Assembly (NCBI GenBank): GCA_963205185.1
Contig: CAUJHZ010000023.1
Coordinates: forward strand, 31,273-95,272
Length of the DNA: 64,000 bases
Direction of reading: 5' to 3'
DNA from: Planctomycetota bacterium
GTDB lineage: Bacteria; Planctomycetota; Phycisphaerae; Phycisphaerales; UBA5793
Shown: in pieces, positions 26,323 to 37,206 of the stretch
Layout of the letters: each line of letters starts with the position of its first letter
Position numbering within the stretch: the stretch's first letter is position 1
The notes under the pieces: model-generated
What the model was told of the DNA's origin: nothing
The model's input: the letters and a program-made list of their open reading frames with translations, nothing else
Databases searched by the model: none
Made by a program: the position numbers and the translations under genes

Positions 26323-27258
26323 ATGAAGTTGCCCAAACGATCGTTCACCAGCGATTTCAAGGTGTTCTTCCTGCGTGGGCTGGCGATCCTGCTCCCGTCG
26401 GTCCTCACCATCTGGATCGTCGTCTACGCCTATCAGTTCGTCAGCACCCGCATCGCCGAGCCGATCAACTCGGTCACGCGCCTGGCGGTCATCAAGACCA
26501 CGCCGTTAATCATTCGCGGCCCGGCGGATGATGCGGAGTGGGCGGCGGCGCACTATCCCGAGTGGTACAACGTCACGCCGGAGGAGATCCAGGCGGAGAT
26601 CGACCGCCGCAACGTGCAGAAATTGCCCCGGATCGAGGGTGATGCGCTCAAGGCCGAAATCCGCCGCAACGACCTCAAGACCTGGTGGGACCAGCACATC
26701 TGGCTCAACGCCATCGGCCTGATCGTCGCCGTGCTGCTGTTTTATCTCGCCGGCCGCATTTTCGGCGGTTTTGTCGGCCGGCGCATCGCCGCGCGGCTGG
26801 AGCGCATCGTCGCCAGCGTGCCCATCTTCAAGCAGGTTTACCCCTACGTCAAGCAACTCGTCGATTTCATGCTCGGCGAGACGAAGGTCGAGTTCAACCG
26901 GGTCGTCGTCGTCGAATACCCGCGCAAAGGCATCTGGTCGCTCGGCTTTCTGACGGGGCCCGCGATGACCGACATGGCTCGGATGGCCCAGACCGAGCCG
27001 ACCGAACTCGTGACGGTGTTCATCCCCAGTTCACCCACGCCGTTCACCGGCTACACAATCACCCTTCCCCGCCGCGAGGTGTACGAACTGAACATCACGG
27101 TGGAGGAAGCGCTGCGATTCACCGTCAGCGGCGGAGTGCTCATCCCCGACCGCCAGGCGCTCGCGGCGGCGCAGACGGGGCAGGGAGCAGGCGCACCGGC
27201 GGAAGCCAAGCCTGCCAAGGCAAGGGCCCAGACGCCTGATCAGGGCAGCAGGCCATGA
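26323..27258 (+). CDS. DUF502 membrane protein
   Basis: A 312-residue DUF502 protein. Transmembrane segments lie at about 17-40 (FLRGLAILLPSVLTIWIVVY) and about 130-160 (AIGLIVAVLLFYLAGRIFGG). The family core IFKQVYPYVKQLVDFM and PSSPTPFTGY follows. The segment between the helices is longer and more charged than in most DUF502 proteins. The tail is Ala/Pro/Lys-rich. I chose the ATG at 26323; an in-frame TTG lies at 26242. Function of the family is not established. Confidence 0.88.
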   Translation: MKLPKRSFTSDFKVFFLRGLAILLPSVLTIWIVVYAYQFVSTRIAEPINSVTRLAVIKTTPLIIRGPADDAEWAAAHYPEWYNVTPEEIQAEIDRRNVQKLPRIEGDALKAEIRRNDLKTWWDQHIWLNAIGLIVAVLLFYLAGRIFGGFVGRRIAARLERIVASVPIFKQVYPYVKQLVDFMLGETKVEFNRVVVVEYPRKGIWSLGFLTGPAMTDMARMAQTEPTELVTVFIPSSPTPFTGYTITLPRREVYELNITVEEALRFTVSGGVLIPDRQALAAAQTGQGAGAPAEAKPAKARAQTPDQGSRP

Positions 27259-27325
27259 GCGGGCTCAGAAAGCAGAGACTCAACCGTGTTGACAAACCCG
27301 CCAATTCGGTGCTAAGGATTCAGAC

Positions 27326-27628
27326 ATGCAGATCACAGTGACGGGAAAACATCTCGACGTCAGCGCCGCCATGGAGGACTACGCCTCCAAAAAGTGCGAC
27401 CGGCTCACCCGCTTTTACGACCGCATCCAGCAGGTGGACGTGGTGATCGATAAGCCCGGCCGCGAGTTCGAAATCGAAGTCATCGCCCGCGTGGACCGGC
27501 ATGATCCATTCATCGGACGCGAGCACGGCGCGGACTATCATGCCTGCATGGACTCCGTCGTCGATAAGTTGAGCCGCCAACTCGCGGAGTACAAGGAGAT
27601 GACGCGGAACCGCAAGCATCCGGGCTGA
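27326..27628 (+). CDS. hpf: Ribosome hibernation promoting factor, short form
   Basis: A 100-residue HPF/YfiA protein that binds the 30S decoding region and inactivates ribosomes during slow growth. The N-terminus MQITVTGKHLDVSAAMEDY and the basic patch DKLSRQLAEYKEMTRNRKH are typical. It lacks the C-terminal dimerisation domain of long HPF. An AAGGA site is 7 bases before the ATG. The gene precedes ptsN by 33 bases; hpf beside ptsN also occurs in the rpoN region of many Gram-negative bacteria, but rpoN is not seen here. Confidence 0.93.
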   Translation: MQITVTGKHLDVSAAMEDYASKKCDRLTRFYDRIQQVDVVIDKPGREFEIEVIARVDRHDPFIGREHGADYHACMDSVVDKLSRQLAEYKEMTRNRKHPG

Positions 27629-27661
27629 TGCGCCAGGCCGGGAACCGGGGTACAATCGCCA

Positions 27662-28135
27662 ATGAAACTGCACGAGATCATGGTCGAGTCGGCTCTGGTG
27701 CCGTCTCTCGCAGCGGTCACCCGCGACGAGGTGGTGGCGGAGTTGGTGGATGCGCTGCTGGCCGCCGGCGTCGTTGAGAAAGGCCACCGGGACGAACTCA
27801 TCGAGGCCATCCTCGAGCGCGAACGCCGCGGCTCGACGGGATTCGGCAAGGGCGTGGCCGTCCCCCACGTGAAGCATGCGTCGGTCAAGCGCATGGCGGC
27901 CACGATCGGCGTGAGCAGCAAGGGCGTCGATTTCAACGCCCTCGACCGCCAGCCAGTCTACTCCGTGGTGCTCCTGCTGAGCCCGAGCGATCAGCCCGAG
28001 GATCACCTCCGGGCCATGGAGATCATCTTCCAGAACCTCAGCCAGGATACGTTCCGCCGATTCCTGCGCCAGGTCTCGAGTGTGGACGACATCATCACCC
28101 TGATTCGCGAAGCGGACAATCAGCAACTGGGCTGA
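27662..28135 (+). CDS. ptsN: PTS EIIA-like regulator (PtsN/fructose type)
   Basis: A 157-residue single-domain EIIA of the fructose/nitrogen type. The phosphorylatable histidine is His69 in GVAVPHVKH. The segment ERERRGSTGFGKGVAVPH is the family signature. With HPr encoded next to it and no sugar permease in view, it probably takes part in a regulatory phosphorelay rather than sugar transport. EI is not in the window. Confidence 0.9.
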   Translation: MKLHEIMVESALVPSLAAVTRDEVVAELVDALLAAGVVEKGHRDELIEAILERERRGSTGFGKGVAVPHVKHASVKRMAATIGVSSKGVDFNALDRQPVYSVVLLLSPSDQPEDHLRAMEIIFQNLSQDTFRRFLRQVSSVDDIITLIREADNQQLG

Positions 28136-28233
28136 GCGGTCGCCGTTTCAGATCATGAGCATCGCACTTCATCCCAAGCGGCCCGGCCCACACACGCCGG
28201 CTGACCAGCAACGTCCTGCGGAGGTTTCGGCGC

Positions 28234-28506
28234 TTGTCCAACGCCACGGCCAAAGTGATCATCCGCAACCGGCTCGGCCTCCACGCCCGGCCGGCGATGT
28301 CCTTTGTCGAAACCGCCAGCAACTTCAAGTCTGACGTCTGCGTTCGCCGCGACGCCCAGAAGGTCGATGGCAAGTCGATCATGCAGATGATGATGCTCGC
28401 CGCCACCAAGGGCACCGAGCTGACCATCGAAGTGAGCGGCGAAGACTGCCAGCAGGCGCTGCAGGCGCTCATCGAACTCGTCGATCGGGGCTTTGACGAA
28501 GAGTGA
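28234..28506 (+). CDS. ptsH: Phosphocarrier protein HPr
   Basis: A 90-residue HPr, phosphorylated by EI on His17 in LGLHARPAM. Ser48 in GKSIMQMMMLAA matches the regulatory serine phosphorylated by HPr kinase in organisms that have it. The start is TTG at 28234, 11 bases after GGAGG; no in-frame ATG or GTG fits the family length. It lies 98 bases downstream of ptsN on the same strand and converges with a methyltransferase gene. Confidence 0.92.
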   Translation: MSNATAKVIIRNRLGLHARPAMSFVETASNFKSDVCVRRDAQKVDGKSIMQMMMLAATKGTELTIEVSGEDCQQALQALIELVDRGFDEE

Positions 28507-28529
28507 TCCGGCGCGCGGCGATTGCTTCC

Positions 28530-29246
28530 TCACCGCTCGAATATGTAAAAGCCAAAACCCATCGTCGTGCGGCCCCAGCGCTGGTACGCCGCATTCCACT
28601 TCCGCCAGTGCGCCGCCCTGATGATCGCGGCCTCGTCGTCGGGCGCTTCGGCCAGCCGCCTCTCAGCGGCGCACAAGAACCCGCCTTCGAACGCGTCCCA
28701 CTCCTGCGTGGAACTGGTCTCCGCGTGAATGAACTTGAGGCCGGCCGCGCGGCCCGTGGCGATGTTCTCCTCATGGCTGAGCAACTCACGCGCTTCGATC
28801 CCCGTGGCGTCCAGATAGGCCTGCGGCGGAGGATGCCGCCAGTAGCCCAGACCGATCAGAATGCGCCCGCGCTCGCGGATGAGTGATCGCATCTGCCCGA
28901 ACGCGGCCGGCAGCGCCTCAGGCAGATGGCCAAACGCGTGTGCAGCGCCGACGCAAATCACTGCATCGCATTCCGATTCAAGAGCGACGTCTTCGAATCT
29001 GGCGCCATGCCAGATAAGCTGACCGCGAGAAGACGTCCGCGCGCGGGCGATGGCGATTTCCACCGGGTCGGGATCGAGTCCCGTGCCGACCGCGGCGTGC
29101 GTCTCGGCCAGCATCGCGAGCATTTCTCCGCGCCCGCACCCGATGTCGAGCACGCGTCCGCCTTGGGGGATCTGGAGTCGGTCCAGCAGGCCGGCAACGC
29201 GCTCCGCCGTTGCCGGAGCGTTGAAGAGCATTCCATCGACACCCAT
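28530..29246 (-). CDS. Class I SAM-dependent methyltransferase
   Basis: A 238-residue methyltransferase with motif I RVLDIGCGRGEML (about 31-43), the acidic strand end GTGLDPDP, and a central CVGAAHAFGHLPEAL. The C-terminal half carries a Trp-rich acceptor region (AAHWRKWNAAYQRWG). The substrate is unknown. It follows murA by 37 bases on the same strand and may be co-transcribed with it. Confidence 0.87.
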   Translation of the reverse strand: MGVDGMLFNAPATAERVAGLLDRLQIPQGGRVLDIGCGRGEMLAMLAETHAAVGTGLDPDPVEIAIARARTSSRGQLIWHGARFEDVALESECDAVICVGAAHAFGHLPEALPAAFGQMRSLIRERGRILIGLGYWRHPPPQAYLDATGIEARELLSHEENIATGRAAGLKFIHAETSSTQEWDAFEGGFLCAAERRLAEAPDDEAAIIRAAHWRKWNAAYQRWGRTTMGFGFYIFER

Positions 29247-29283
29247 GGAGCAAGCGTATCACGGCATGGGCCGCAGATCTGAC

Positions 29284-30612
29284 TCAGCCCGCAGCGCCCG
29301 TGGCGTGGGCCGCGTCGCTGGGCACCTGGTCTTCGGGAACGCGCTCGATACTCGCGCCAAGAGCCCGAAGACGTTCTTCCATGCGCTGGTAGCCGCGATC
29401 GAGGTGATAGACGCGGTAGATGACCGTGCGGCCGCGCGCGGCAAGGCCGGCAAGAACCAGCGACGCCGAAGCGCGCAGGTCGCTCGCCATCACCGGCGCC
29501 CCGATGAGCTGCGGCACACCTGAAACCACCACGGTCGAACCCTGCCGGTGCAGGCTCGCACCCATGCGGCTCAACTCTGCCACATGCAGGAAGCGCTGCT
29601 CGTAGATGCGCTCGGTCACGATGCTGTTGCCGTCGGCGAGGCAGAGCAGCGCCATCGTCTGCGCCTGGAGATCGGTCGGGAAGCCCGGATGAGGCTGAGT
29701 GGTCACCTGCACGGGGTTCAGCCGCCGGTTCGTCTCGACCACGACGCTGCAGCGGCTCGCCGGCTGGCCAGGGTCCAGGCGCGTCACCGACACGCCGATC
29801 TCTTCGAGTCGGTCGAGGACGGCGAGCAGCGAGTCGAGCGGGCAGTTGTCGATCGTCACCTGGCCGTTGGTGATGGCCGAAGCGATCATGTAGGTTCCCG
29901 CTTCGATGCGGTCGGGCATGATGCGCATCTCGGCAGGTCCGAGTTCATCGACGCCGTGGATCGTGATGCGCGGCGTGCCGGCGCCTTCGATGCGCGCGCC
30001 CATAGCGCGCAGCGTGTCCGCGAGGTTGACAATCTCCGGCTCGCACGCGGCGCACTCGATAATGGTTGTGCCTTTGGCCAGCGTCGCGGCGGACATGACG
30101 TTGGCGGTTCCGAGAACCGTCGAGCCCGCCGGCCCGCCGAGGAAGATCGTTGCGCCGGTGAGTTCGTCGGCGGTGGCGACGATGTCGCCGCCTTCGAGGT
30201 GGATCTCGGCGCCGAGCGCTCGCAGGCCGCGCAGATGCAGATCGACGGGCCGGTCGCCGATGGCGCAGCCGCCCGGCATTGAGACTCGGACCTTCTTGCG
30301 CCGGGCCAGAAGCGGTCCGAGAATGCAGATGCTCGCCCGCATGGTGCGGACGATCTCGTATCGGGCGTGGCTTGCGGTCTCGTCGATAACGTGCAGCCGG
30401 GTGAGGTTGCCGTCCTGCTGGACGTCGCAGCCGAGTTCGGCGAGCAAACCCCGCATGTTGCTCAGGTCGCGCAGATCGGGCACATCGCGCAGCGTGAGCG
30501 GCTGATCAGTGAGCAGTGCCGCAGCCATGATCGGCAGGGCCGCGTTCTTGGACCCGCTGACCGTCAGTCGCCCCTTGAGGCGTCGTCCGCCTTCGATGAC
30601 AAAGGTATCCAT
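29284..30612 (-). CDS. murA: UDP-N-acetylglucosamine 1-carboxyvinyltransferase
   Basis: First committed enzyme of peptidoglycan synthesis, adding enolpyruvate to UDP-GlcNAc. It is 442 residues, slightly longer than usual through a C-terminal tail. The start SGSKNAALPIMAAAL contains the conserved Lys-Asn pair. The active-site loop GGCAIGDRP keeps the cysteine (Cys116) that fosfomycin alkylates, so the enzyme is of the fosfomycin-sensitive type. The ATG at 30612 fits the family; the frame extends 20 codons further without support. Its presence supports a peptidoglycan wall in this lineage. Confidence 0.96.
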   Translation of the reverse strand: MDTFVIEGGRRLKGRLTVSGSKNAALPIMAAALLTDQPLTLRDVPDLRDLSNMRGLLAELGCDVQQDGNLTRLHVIDETASHARYEIVRTMRASICILGPLLARRKKVRVSMPGGCAIGDRPVDLHLRGLRALGAEIHLEGGDIVATADELTGATIFLGGPAGSTVLGTANVMSAATLAKGTTIIECAACEPEIVNLADTLRAMGARIEGAGTPRITIHGVDELGPAEMRIMPDRIEAGTYMIASAITNGQVTIDNCPLDSLLAVLDRLEEIGVSVTRLDPGQPASRCSVVVETNRRLNPVQVTTQPHPGFPTDLQAQTMALLCLADGNSIVTERIYEQRFLHVAELSRMGASLHRQGSTVVVSGVPQLIGAPVMASDLRASASLVLAGLAARGRTVIYRVYHLDRGYQRMEERLRALGASIERVPEDQVPSDAAHATGAAG

Positions 30613-30869
30613 AATCGCCCCGCTCACTTCGCCTGGCTGTGCACATCCTATCGCGCCCGGCCGCCATTGCATCGTCCGTGCGGGCTCGCCGGCTGCAGGA
30701 ATCGCGGAAACTTTCGCCAGGCCGCACAGGCGTTACGGCTTCACGTCATTCGCCGGCTTTCTGATCTTCACTCCCGACAAGGCCCGGCAATGAATTGTAC
30801 ATTGGAGGGTGTTGGATTGAGAAGGCCTTGTCAAAGCCTTGCAGTCTGATCTGTTGATGGAAGGAAGCA

Positions 30870-31742
30870 ATGATGAAACGCAACCAAGCCTTGTTCGCGA
30901 TCGTGGGAATGGGCCTTCTCGCGCCAACGGGCGCACTGCTGGCTCAGGAGGCTCCTCCGGACACGCTCGAACTGTCGGGCGTCGTCCGCGACTTTATTGA
31001 GCGCACCAAGAACGGCGGCCACCCCGACTTCGAAGCGGTGCCCGCCGGCGGCTACGGCCACTACATGGGCAACATCTCGTCCATGCTCGACGAGGAGCGC
31101 AAGCCGGTCTTCGTCGGCGGCGGCCACAAGGTGCTCAGCCAGTGGCGCAACTCAGCGGGCCAGGCCATTCTGCCCGCGCTCTACGACCACTCGATGGGCG
31201 ACACCGCAGGCAGTCTGAGTTCGACCGTAGACAAGGGCGGCATCACCTCCGCCGAGTCGTTTGCGCAGTGGTACCGCGACGTGCCGGGCCTCAACCTCAG
31301 CCAGCCCATCACCGTCACCCTGACCAAGTCGGGCGGCACCGAAGAGATGCCCATCTACACCTACCAGAACAACTCGTTCTTCCCGCTCGACCACCAGTTG
31401 TACGGCAACTCGGGCGGCTCGCCGGACCACAACTTCCACTTCACCATGGAGCTGCGCACGAAGTTCACCTACAAGGAAGGCGCCGGCCAGGTCTTCTCCT
31501 TCTACGGCGACGACGACGTGTGGGTGTTCATCAACGGTGAACTCGTCATTGACATCGGCGGCGTGCACGGCAAGGTCAACCAGGTGGTCGAACTCGACCG
31601 CCTCGACCTGACCGACGGCCAGCTCTGCACGCTGGACTTCTTCTTCGCCGAACGTCACCGCACCGAGTCCAACTTCCGGATCGATACGACCCTCCAACTC
31701 GAATCGGACACCATGCCGACCGTCAGCGCTCTGTACGACTGA
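30870..31742 (+). CDS. Secreted fibro-slime domain protein
   Basis: A 290-residue exported protein with a signal peptide of about 25 residues. Almost the entire mature part is one fibro-slime (PA14-like) domain: LSGVVRDFIERTKNGGHPDFE at the start, FSFYGDDDVWVFINGELVID in the middle, and FFAERHRTESNFRI at the end, all diagnostic. The acidic DDD cluster probably binds calcium. Fibro-slime domains occur on secreted adhesion or cellulose-associated proteins. No C-terminal sorting signal is seen. It stands alone, followed by a strong terminator. The ATG is preceded by GGAAGG. Confidence 0.92.
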   Translation: MMKRNQALFAIVGMGLLAPTGALLAQEAPPDTLELSGVVRDFIERTKNGGHPDFEAVPAGGYGHYMGNISSMLDEERKPVFVGGGHKVLSQWRNSAGQAILPALYDHSMGDTAGSLSSTVDKGGITSAESFAQWYRDVPGLNLSQPITVTLTKSGGTEEMPIYTYQNNSFFPLDHQLYGNSGGSPDHNFHFTMELRTKFTYKEGAGQVFSFYGDDDVWVFINGELVIDIGGVHGKVNQVVELDRLDLTDGQLCTLDFFFAERHRTESNFRIDTTLQLESDTMPTVSALYD

Positions 31743-31799
31743 TGCACAGCGATCGCGGCCTGTCCATGCGGGCCCGGTTGTTGGAGGATCGACACACGC

Positions 31800-31835
31800 G
31801 GCGCCCCGACAGTGTTCGGGGCGCCGTTCGTTTTT
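31800..31835 (+). terminator. Intrinsic terminator after the fibro-slime gene
   Basis: A 10-bp G+C-rich stem (GGCGCCCCGA pairing with TCGGGGCGCC) with a short loop, followed by a T-rich run at 31827-31835. It lies 58 bases after the fibro-slime stop and just before the end of the convergent cysK gene. Confidence 0.85.
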
Positions 31836-31843
31836 CGACGCGG

Positions 31844-32821
31844 CTATGGCCGCTGATCGGTTTCGCCGGCGAACAGCGGCGTGCTCAGATAGCGCTCGCC
31901 GAAACTGCATGCAATCGTGACGATCTTCCTGCCGCGATACTCCGGACGCGCCGCGACGCGCAGCGCCGCGCAAACGTTGGCCCCCGTGCTGATGCCGCCC
32001 AGGATCCCCTCGTGCCGCGCCAGCCGCCGGCTCCACTCGAACGCCTCGTCATTGGTCACGGTAACCGTCTCGTTGAGCAGCGTCGTGTCGAGGTTGCGCG
32101 GGATGAATCCGGCCCCGATGCCCTGGATCTTGTGCAGACCCGGCTTGCCGCCCGAAATCACCGGCGAGTCCGCGGGCTCCACGGCGATCGACTTGAAATC
32201 AGCATGGTGACGGCGGATGAATCGCGTCACGCCGGTGATCGTGCCGCCCGTTCCCACGCCGGCGACAATCGCGTCGATGTCGCGCCCCGAATCCTCCCAG
32301 ATCTCCGGCCCGGTCGTCGCCTCGTGGATCGCCGGGTTGGCGGGATTGTCGAACTGCTGGGGCATGAACGCATTGGAATCGGCGGCGACAAGTTCGCGGG
32401 CCCGCTCGATGGCCCCGCCCATGCCCTGGGTCGCCGGCGTGAGCACGATCGTCGCACCCAGATGCCGCAGCATCGCGCGGCGTTCGAGGCTCATCGACTC
32501 GGGCATCGTCAGCGTCAGCTGGTAGCCGCGCGCCGCGCAGACGAACGCCAGCGCGATGCCCGTGTTGCCGCTCGTGGGCTCGATGATGTGGGTCTGGGCG
32601 TTGATTCGCCCGTCACGCTCGCCGGCTTCGATCATCGCCAGGCCGATGCGGTCTTTGACGCTCGCCAGCGGGTTGAGGAACTCGAGTTTGAGATACACCG
32701 ACGCGCCGCCCTCGGGCGACAGCCGTTTGAGGCGAATCATCGGCGTGTTGCCGATCACGCCCAGGATCGAGTCATAGGCCTGCTCGCGCAGCACGCTGAA
32801 GCGATCGACGGCGCTGGTCAT
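31844..32821 (-). CDS. cysK: Cysteine synthase A (O-acetylserine sulfhydrylase)
   Basis: PLP enzyme making cysteine from O-acetylserine and sulfide. The PLP lysine is Lys56 in NPLASVKDRIG; EPTSGNTGI binds the substrate carboxylate and GVGTGGTITG the PLP phosphate. The 325-residue length and the lack of a C-terminal CBS domain favour CysK over cystathionine beta-synthase. No cysE is adjacent. It converges on the fibro-slime gene. Confidence 0.95.
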   Translation of the reverse strand: MTSAVDRFSVLREQAYDSILGVIGNTPMIRLKRLSPEGGASVYLKLEFLNPLASVKDRIGLAMIEAGERDGRINAQTHIIEPTSGNTGIALAFVCAARGYQLTLTMPESMSLERRAMLRHLGATIVLTPATQGMGGAIERARELVAADSNAFMPQQFDNPANPAIHEATTGPEIWEDSGRDIDAIVAGVGTGGTITGVTRFIRRHHADFKSIAVEPADSPVISGGKPGLHKIQGIGAGFIPRNLDTTLLNETVTVTNDEAFEWSRRLARHEGILGGISTGANVCAALRVAARPEYRGRKIVTIACSFGERYLSTPLFAGETDQRP

Positions 32822-32931
32822 TTCGGTTCCTTTGCAGGTTCGGGCAAAGCGGAACGGTACACCGGCGACGGTGCGTGTGCCATCGACCGCTGGCAGGCGG
32901 CGATCGAGGTGGGAGGCGGCTGGAATGTGAA

Positions 32932-34983
32932 TCAGAACCCGCTCTTGAGCGCGCTGAGCAGCGTGGCGATGATCACGGCTGCATCGAGAACCGGCCCACG
33001 CGCTTGCGCATAGGCGAGGTCGTATTCCACGTGGTCATGGATCGGCGCGTTGCGATGCGGGCTGATCTGCCACAGACCGGTGACGCCGGCGGGAACGAGA
33101 AGGCGCTGGCGCTGGTGGGGCGTGTAGCGCGAGCAGATGAAGGGCATTTCGGGCCGCGGGCCGACCAGACGCATGTCGCCCCGCAGCACGTTGATGAGCT
33201 GAGGCAGCTCGTCAATGCTCAATTTGCGGATGATGCGGCCGACACGGGTGACGCGGGCGTCCGCGCTGGTTGTCGGGCTCTCGCCGTAGCGTGGCGCATC
33301 GACGCGCATGGAGCGGAACTTGTAGAGCGTGAAGCGCCGGCCGCTCTGGCCGAGGCGCCGCTGGCGGAAGAAAATCGGCCCGCGGTCTTCGAGCCGGATC
33401 GCCGCCGCAACGGCGAGGCAAAGCGGTGCAAAGAAGAGGATGCCCAGCAGCGCGGCCAGGCGGTGCACGGCGTCCTGCAGGAAGTCAGCGATGTGCGGGA
33501 TCCGCCGCGGTCGAATGGTCTCGTCGAGGTGCCGCAGCAGGAGGCAGTCGCCTGCGAAGATGAGATCTTCGTAGCTCTGCAATCCCAGCAGCGAGGTGCG
33601 CGCCGTGCGGGCGAGGATCAGGCAGGTGTGTCCCGCCTTGAGTTCCGCCATGACTTCGCTGCGCAGGTGCTTGGAGTTGAGTCCGATGCGCGATCGCCGC
33701 GCCCGCCGCCGGCCGAACAGATCTTCGCAATTGAGGAAGATGAACTGAGCCTTGCGGTAGTCTTCATGCCGGCCGAAGACGACGACTTCGGGCAGTTCCT
33801 CCGCGTCGATGTTGCGGCGCCAGAAGGCGACCTGGAGCATGAGCAGCGCGCTCGTCGCCGCGACCGAACCGAAGACCACCCACGCGCTGATTCCAAACAG
33901 CCACGCCACCAGCAGGCTCACGAGCAGCATGCGCACGGCAATCCAGATCGTGTCGGCAATGGGTTCGGACATGCACCGCATCGACCAGCCGCGAAGCATG
34001 CGGCCCTGAGTCACCACGCCGGTCCACAGGATGACCGAGCCGATGAGCAGGCTGGCGGTCATGATGACGCGGTTGGGCGAATCCGTGAGCAGCGGCAGCA
34101 GATAGGGCAGGTGGCCCAGCAGAATGAGGATCAACGCCAGGCGCGAGCGGCGGAAGAAGGCCTTCTGCTCGCGGTGCACGCTGGCCAGCAGCAGGGGGAT
34201 CGTCAGCAGCAGCGGCAGAAGCAGGGCGGGGCTGTTGAATACCGCGCCCGAGAGCACCTCATCGCGCACGACGGCGATGCGGATGACCAGCAGGCTCAAC
34301 CCGAGATTGAGCATCATCGTGCCGTAGTCGCCGACGTAGGCCTTGGAACTGGGTCGCGAATAGATGAAGAACCACAGGCTCAGACCGCATAGAGACAAGG
34401 CGAACACCACGCCCGCCGGGTCGCCAAGCAGGCCCGTGCCCATGCTCAGGTTGAGGATGATCGCAGCACACGACGAGAGGAGAAAGACGACCAGCGAAGC
34501 CAGGCCGTCGAGGAAGTTGATCACCACCAGCAGGTTGAGCAGCCCGACGATAAGCAGCACCGTGCACAGGCCGTCGATGACGGGATACTCCCCCGCGGTC
34601 ACAGGCAGGTGCACACCGACGAGGGCGATCATCGACGCGAGCACGAACTGCACCGTGACCTTCACCGCCCGCCGGGCCACGAAGCGCTCGCCCGTGAGCC
34701 CGAAGCCGATGGCCAGGCTGATGACGGCGAGCATGATCGCGTCGGCGCGGGTGAACGTGTCCGCCCAGCCGACGACCATGATCGCCCCGCCGAGCAGGCA
34801 CAGCACGAGGAACATGAGTGCAGGATGCAGCGGACGGCGCCAGCCGCGCGGCGCCTGCCACTTGATGATCAGGCGCCCGGCAAGCGGACAGAGCAGACAC
34901 GCGGCAGCCGCCACCGCAGCGGAAAGTTGAATCGACCCAAAGCCTGACAAGGCTATCTCTCCCGAACCCGCGCTACGGTGCAC
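32932..34983 (-). CDS. Two-module polyprenyl-phosphate sugar transferase
   Basis: A 683-residue membrane protein. Residues about 15-330 form a polytopic WecA/MraY-like (GT4) region: VVINFLDGLASL and AYVGDYGTMMLNLGLSL align with its catalytic loops, but the Asp-Asp metal site is replaced by the sequence GFGLTGERF, so this half may be inactive. Residues about 485-683 are a PglC/WcaJ-type initiating sugar transferase with FRQRRLGQSGRRFTLYKFRS, RKLSIDELPQLINVLRGDM and LVGPRPEMP. The product would start an exopolysaccharide or O-antigen repeat on undecaprenyl phosphate. The start shown is GTG; a TTG at 34950 has a better ribosome site (GGGAGAG). Confidence 0.88.
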   Translation of the reverse strand: MHRSAGSGEIALSGFGSIQLSAAVAAAACLLCPLAGRLIIKWQAPRGWRRPLHPALMFLVLCLLGGAIMVVGWADTFTRADAIMLAVISLAIGFGLTGERFVARRAVKVTVQFVLASMIALVGVHLPVTAGEYPVIDGLCTVLLIVGLLNLLVVINFLDGLASLVVFLLSSCAAIILNLSMGTGLLGDPAGVVFALSLCGLSLWFFIYSRPSSKAYVGDYGTMMLNLGLSLLVIRIAVVRDEVLSGAVFNSPALLLPLLLTIPLLLASVHREQKAFFRRSRLALILILLGHLPYLLPLLTDSPNRVIMTASLLIGSVILWTGVVTQGRMLRGWSMRCMSEPIADTIWIAVRMLLVSLLVAWLFGISAWVVFGSVAATSALLMLQVAFWRRNIDAEELPEVVVFGRHEDYRKAQFIFLNCEDLFGRRRARRSRIGLNSKHLRSEVMAELKAGHTCLILARTARTSLLGLQSYEDLIFAGDCLLLRHLDETIRPRRIPHIADFLQDAVHRLAALLGILFFAPLCLAVAAAIRLEDRGPIFFRQRRLGQSGRRFTLYKFRSMRVDAPRYGESPTTSADARVTRVGRIIRKLSIDELPQLINVLRGDMRLVGPRPEMPFICSRYTPHQRQRLLVPAGVTGLWQISPHRNAPIHDHVEYDLAYAQARGPVLDAAVIIATLLSALKSGF

Positions 34984-35409
34984 CCGGTCGCTCGCGAATG
35001 TGTGCGTTGGCCTGAATCGGCTCTTGGCAGATGCGAACGGGCGGTAAGAAACGAGGACCGCCGAAGCGCGAGAAAATCCCCTCCGGCAACATTATGCCCC
35101 GAGATTGGCGAAATGAAAGTGGGTTTCGCCGGATTTAGCAAAATCTGCGCCTCATTCCCGATTCGGAAGCGAATGCGAGGGCTTGGCCTGATGCGGCCGC
35201 CCGGTCGCACCGGGCCGGCCCGTCTCCCCCGAACGCTCCCCCATGCCGCCGCCGCCCGAACCGACTCTCGGAATCGAGGACGAACTCGGCCGGCGGCGCT
35301 ATCCTATTCGAATGCCCTTCGAATGCGGTTTCACCCGGTTTTGGAAAGCCGGGCCGCTCCAGTTCGGGGCAACTCTGTTGTTTTTGCATATCGCAGAAGT
35401 GGTAACTCC
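34984..35409 (+). promoter_or_regulatory. Long leader/intergenic region upstream of rpsA
   Basis: These 426 bases lie between the divergent sugar transferase and rpsA genes. The rpsA frame is open through much of it but shows no S1 similarity. A direct repeat TTCGAATGC occurs at 35307-35315 and 35318-35326, eleven bases (one helical turn) apart, about 85 bases before the rpsA start. S1 genes are autoregulated through their leader in E. coli, so a structured leader is plausible. No confident promoter could be marked. Confidence 0.45.
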
Positions 35410-37179
<1,770 letters not shown>

Positions 37180-37206
37180 ATCGCGTCGCCATTTTCGCGT
37201 TCCACA

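Noticed and set aside
27289..27318. TTGACA promoter upstream of hpf
   Set aside because: The matching -10 position coincides with the AAGGA ribosome site; using it as a promoter would leave no leader.
29361..29370. REP copy within murA
   Set aside because: A 10-base chance match within coding sequence; no flanking similarity.
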